DNA from: Bacteroidales bacterium
Lineage (GTDB): Bacteria > Bacteroidota > Bacteroidia > Bacteroidales > Muribaculaceae
Assembly (NCBI GenBank): GCA_014800795.1
Contig: JAAVFL010000004.1
Coordinates: 1 to 64,000 of the forward strand
Length of the DNA stretch: 64,000 nucleotides
Direction: 5' to 3'
Positions 61,374-64,000 of this stretch are shown one piece after another. Below the pieces are notes generated by a model that had not been told where the DNA came from, did no database searches, and saw only the letters and a list, made by a program, of their open reading frames with translations. The translations under genes and the position numbers were made by a program. Every line of letters begins with the position of its first letter. Positions within the stretch are counted from its first letter, which is position 1.

Positions 61374-64000
61374 ATGCGTAAACTGTTTATCCTTCTCTTT
61401 GCGGCAGTTTCCCTGTGTGCCGCAGCACGTCAGGTAACGCCTGACGAAGCAGCTGCCATTGCATCGGAGTTTCTGAACACACCCTCTCCATCGCGCCCCG
61501 TTGCAAAACGTGTTGCCGTTGCTCCGGTCAAGGCGAAATCCGCATCCGGTGACGAATCTCCGCGTCCCTTCTACGTATTCAACGCCGATGATGACCGCGG
61601 TTTCGTAATCGTGTCCGGTGACGACCGTGCCCACAAGATCCTCGGCTACTCCACCACCGGCCGCTTCGACTTCGACAACCTCCCGCCTGCTTTCGAATAT
61701 ATGCTGGGGCAGTATGAGAAGGAGATAGAAGCGCTGTCGTCAGCACCCTCCACACCATTAAAATCAGAGAATGCAGCATCAGCCTCAAGACCGGCCATTG
61801 AACCGCTCATAACGACGAAATGGGGACAAGGTACACCCTACAATCTCCAATGTCCGGTATTGGGGGATATTCAAGCACCTACCGGTTGTGTAGCTACAGC
61901 TTTCGCTCAGGTGATGAACTATTATAAATGGCCTCAGCGAGGTTCGGGCTCGCATTCATATGAATATGATGGTAATACGTATTCCATAGACTTCTCCGAG
62001 ATTGAATTCGATTGGGATGCGATGTTGGATGAATATATCTATGAAAGCGACGAGCGTAACCGGAACGCTGTAGCTACACTTATGAAGGCGTGTGGTTATA
62101 GTATTGATATGATGTATGGTGTCGCAGCGAGTGGTGCATTCACCTCAGATATAGTAAAGGCTGCAAATGAATATTTTGATTATTCCGCTCAGGCGTATTA
62201 TTCTGAGCGCAATGATTTTACTCAAGAGCAATGGGAAACGATTATATACTCTCAATTATCCGGCGGTTTACCGGTGATATATTCGGGAAGCAATGAAAAT
62301 ATGGCTCATTGCTTTGTGTGTGACGGATATGACGGGGAGGGGTATTTTCATTTTAACTGGGGCTGGAACGGATGGGACGACGGCTATTTCCTGTTATCAG
62401 GTTCGCCTGAAGCTGTGAATGGCTATAGTTCCGGACAGGGGTGTATAGTAAACTTTTATCCGTCTAATAAAGAAAATACGGATCTATCTGACGGAACATT
62501 CGTATATCAAGAAATTGACCCTGGAAAAGTGATCTTGACCGGATTAGCAGACCCGAGCCGCAAACTCGGCGGCGAAGTCGTATTACCGGACGAGACTGTG
62601 ATCGATGGTGTTACATATCAGGTGGTAATGTGCGGTCAATTATATAATATTTTAGATGTTGAAAATATAACAGGTCTTGATATTAAACTTCCCATAACAT
62701 CAATTCGTGCAAGAGCTTTTGAAAACGCCCAAAACTTAAAATCGTTATCTCTTCCATCAACATTATTATCAATTGAAAATAGCGCCTTTCTGGGCTGTAG
62801 TGGTTTGACAGGATCCTTGAGAATTCCTGATTCAGTCACGTTTATTGGTGACTATGCTTTTGGGGGGTGCGCAGGTCTTACCGGTTCACTGATATTAGGA
62901 AATTCAGTAACATCAATTGGGGATATGGCTTTCTGTAATTGTGGCTTTACCGGATCGCTGATATTCCCGGATTCGGTTTCGTTCATAGGTGATCGTGCAT
63001 TTGATGGTTGTAGTGGTTTCACCGGTTCTTTAGTAATTCCAGATTCTATTACTTCAATCAAATTCAGGACATTTTGGGAATGCAGTGGTTTTAACGGAAC
63101 CCTGACGCTACCCGAGTCACTTACTGTGATTGAGAACAGTGCATTTGAAGGTTGTAATGGTTTGATGGGATCCCTAAAAATCCCGGACTCTGTCGTTTCA
63201 ATAGGGCAGTGTGCCTTTAATCGTTGTAGTGGTTTTAACGGAACCTTGACGCTACCCGAGTCGCTTACTTTGATTGAGAACAATGCATTTGGTGGTTGTA
63301 GTGGTTTGACGGGATCCCTGAGAATTCCTGACTCAGTTACGCTTATTGATGTCCATGCTTTTGGGGGCTGCACAGGTCTTACCGGTTCACTGATATTAGG
63401 AAATTCAGTAACATCAATTGGAGAAAATGCTTTCTATAATAGTGGCTTTTCGGGATCGCTAAAAATCCCAGATTCAGTCGTTTCAATAGGAATTCAAGCA
63501 TTTTATGGTTGCAGCGGTTTTAACGGTTCTTTGGAAATCCCCAATTCGGTTACTTATATCGGAGAAAGTGCATTTAGCGGTTGTAGTGGTTTGACTGGAT
63601 CGCTAAAAATCCCGGATTCTGTCGTTTCAATAGGAAGGTACGCATTTAATGGTTGCTGTGGTTTTACGGGAACCTTGACGCTCCCCGAATCGATTACTGC
63701 GATAGAGGAATGTGCCTTTGTCAACTGTAGTGGTTTGACGGGTTCCCTGAAAATCCCTAATTCGGTTACTTATATCGGAAAAAGTGCATTTGCCGGTTGC
63801 AGCGGTTTTAACGGTTCTTTGGAAATCTCCAACTCTGTAACTGAGATTGGAAATAGCGCATTCGATAGTTGTAGTGGTTTCACAGAATCTTTGGAGATTC
63901 CTAACTCTATAGTTTCAATAGGGAGTTATGTATTTGCCTATTGTAGCGGTTTGACGGGTTCCCTGAAAATCCCGGATTCTGTAGTTTCAATAGGAACGGC
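61374..64000 (+). CDS. C10 (streptopain-like) protease fused to BspA-type leucine-rich repeats, open at the window end
   Basis: At least 875 residues with no stop before the edge. Signal peptide MRKLFILLFAAVSLCAAA, then a Spi/C10 propeptide (RQVTPDEAAAIASEFL...FYVFNADDDRGFVIVSGDD, to about residue 140). The mature cysteine protease carries Cys172 in PTGCVATAFAQVMNYY and His312 in NMAHCFVCDGY, followed by FHFNWGWNGWDDGYF. After residue about 420 come tandem 24-residue LRR_5/BspA repeats (for example CSGLTGSLKIPDSVVSIGRY), 17 in the window. It is likely secreted, cleaving host or bacterial proteins while the repeats bind a target. Base composition drops from GC-rich in the propeptide to AT-richer afterwards. 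Confidence 0.9.
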   Translation, partial: MRKLFILLFAAVSLCAAARQVTPDEAAAIASEFLNTPSPSRPVAKRVAVAPVKAKSASGDESPRPFYVFNADDDRGFVIVSGDDRAHKILGYSTTGRFDFDNLPPAFEYMLGQYEKEIEALSSAPSTPLKSENAASASRPAIEPLITTKWGQGTPYNLQCPVLGDIQAPTGCVATAFAQVMNYYKWPQRGSGSHSYEYDGNTYSIDFSEIEFDWDAMLDEYIYESDERNRNAVATLMKACGYSIDMMYGVAASGAFTSDIVKAANEYFDYSAQAYYSERNDFTQEQWETIIYSQLSGGLPVIYSGSNENMAHCFVCDGYDGEGYFHFNWGWNGWDDGYFLLSGSPEAVNGYSSGQGCIVNFYPSNKENTDLSDGTFVYQEIDPGKVILTGLADPSRKLGGEVVLPDETVIDGVTYQVVMCGQLYNILDVENITGLDIKLPITSIRARAFENAQNLKSLSLPSTLLSIENSAFLGCSGLTGSLRIPDSVTFIGDYAFGGCAGLTGSLILGNSVTSIGDMAFCNCGFTGSLIFPDSVSFIGDRAFDGCSGFTGSLVIPDSITSIKFRTFWECSGFNGTLTLPESLTVIENSAFEGCNGLMGSLKIPDSVVSIGQCAFNRCSGFNGTLTLPESLTLIENNAFGGCSGLTGSLRIPDSVTLIDVHAFGGCTGLTGSLILGNSVTSIGENAFYNSGFSGSLKIPDSVVSIGIQAFYGCSGFNGSLEIPNSVTYIGESAFSGCSGLTGSLKIPDSVVSIGRYAFNGCCGFTGTLTLPESITAIEECAFVNCSGLTGSLKIPNSVTYIGKSAFAGCSGFNGSLEISNSVTEIGNSAFDSCSGFTESLEIPNSIVSIGSYVFAYCSGLTGSLKIPDSVVSIGT
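62799..64000 (+). repeat. Tandem 72-bp repeats encoding BspA-type LRRs
   Basis: About 17 units of 72 bases (two of 69) with recurring cores such as GGTTTGACGGGATCCCTG. Units 1-2 (62799-62920) and 8-9 (63300-63421) are nearly identical and 501 bases apart, which points to block duplication. The array continues past the window end. Confidence 0.9.

Noticed and set aside
62852-63373. Minus-strand ORF with repetitive translation opposite the LRR array
   Set aside because: Its repeats are simply the complement of the LRR-coding repeats on the plus strand.
62799-64000. CRISPR-like regular repetition
   Set aside because: Units are contiguous 72-base coding repeats with no unique spacers, in frame with the protease.

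Overview
The window looks like chromosome from a gut Bacteroidales, most probably a Muribaculaceae (S24-7) relative. This is inferred from gene content and signals, not from a database match. Supporting signs are promoters of the Bacteroidetes form TTTG-N19/20-TAnnTTTG, almost no Shine-Dalgarno sites, fimbrillin-type lipoproteins, many exported glycoside hydrolases, type IX-like C-terminal tails (PVEY-TPDGR...GIFIVRYSDGSVRK), a C10 (streptopain-like) protease and the local order cvpA-sufBCD-sufS.

Layout: 0.6-2.8 kb, polyprenol-phosphate mannose synthase and dihydroorotase (+). 3-6.1 kb, asparaginase and methionyl-tRNA synthetase (-). 6.3-8.7 kb, a large exported protein (-). 9.2-15.4 kb, glutaminase, S41 protease and mfd (+). 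15.5-17.4 kb, a lipoprotein serpin behind a broken mini-lipoprotein gene and a palindromic control region (-). 18-33.8 kb, a glycan-degradation island on the minus strand: GH43-SGNH fusion, GH2, metallo-beta-lactamase-fold protein, BNR/sialidase-like protein, small secreted protein, GH43, tRNA-Pro(CGG), GH92 and a second GH2. There is no SusC/SusD pair in it. 34.5-40 kb, cvpA and the SUF iron-sulfur operon (+), flanked by two pseudogenes I reconstructed (a DUF3791-like gene and an NSS-family transporter). 40.7-48 kb, an apparent operon of two Tat-exported Gfo/Idh/MocA oxidoreductases, a tiny membrane protein, a double DUF1080 protein, a short ApbE-like protein and an unassigned exported protein; it resembles 3-keto-glycoside pathways. 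48.3-50.1 kb, rpsA (-). 50.8-57 kb, a fimbria operon (-): DUF3575 protein, DUF5119-like lipoprotein, fimbrillin, and a large fimbrillin-like probable tip or accessory protein. 57.5-60.8 kb, a large exported protein (+). 60.9-61.06 kb, a candidate small structured RNA. 61.4 kb to the window end, an open C10 protease fused to BspA-type leucine-rich repeats.

Two dispersed intergenic repeat families run through the window. One has terminal inverted repeats beginning AAGTAAGTCGTGAAAATT, with copies near 8.7, 17.7, 53.5 and partly 50.4 and 57.1 kb. The other is a hairpin followed by GGGARTATAGRGC, near 17.9 and 50.6 kb. The less described points are these non-coding elements, the structured RNA, the serpin control region, the GH43-SGNH-LamG fusion and the Gfo/Idh-membrane protein-ApbE operon. 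All functions are read from sequence motifs only.
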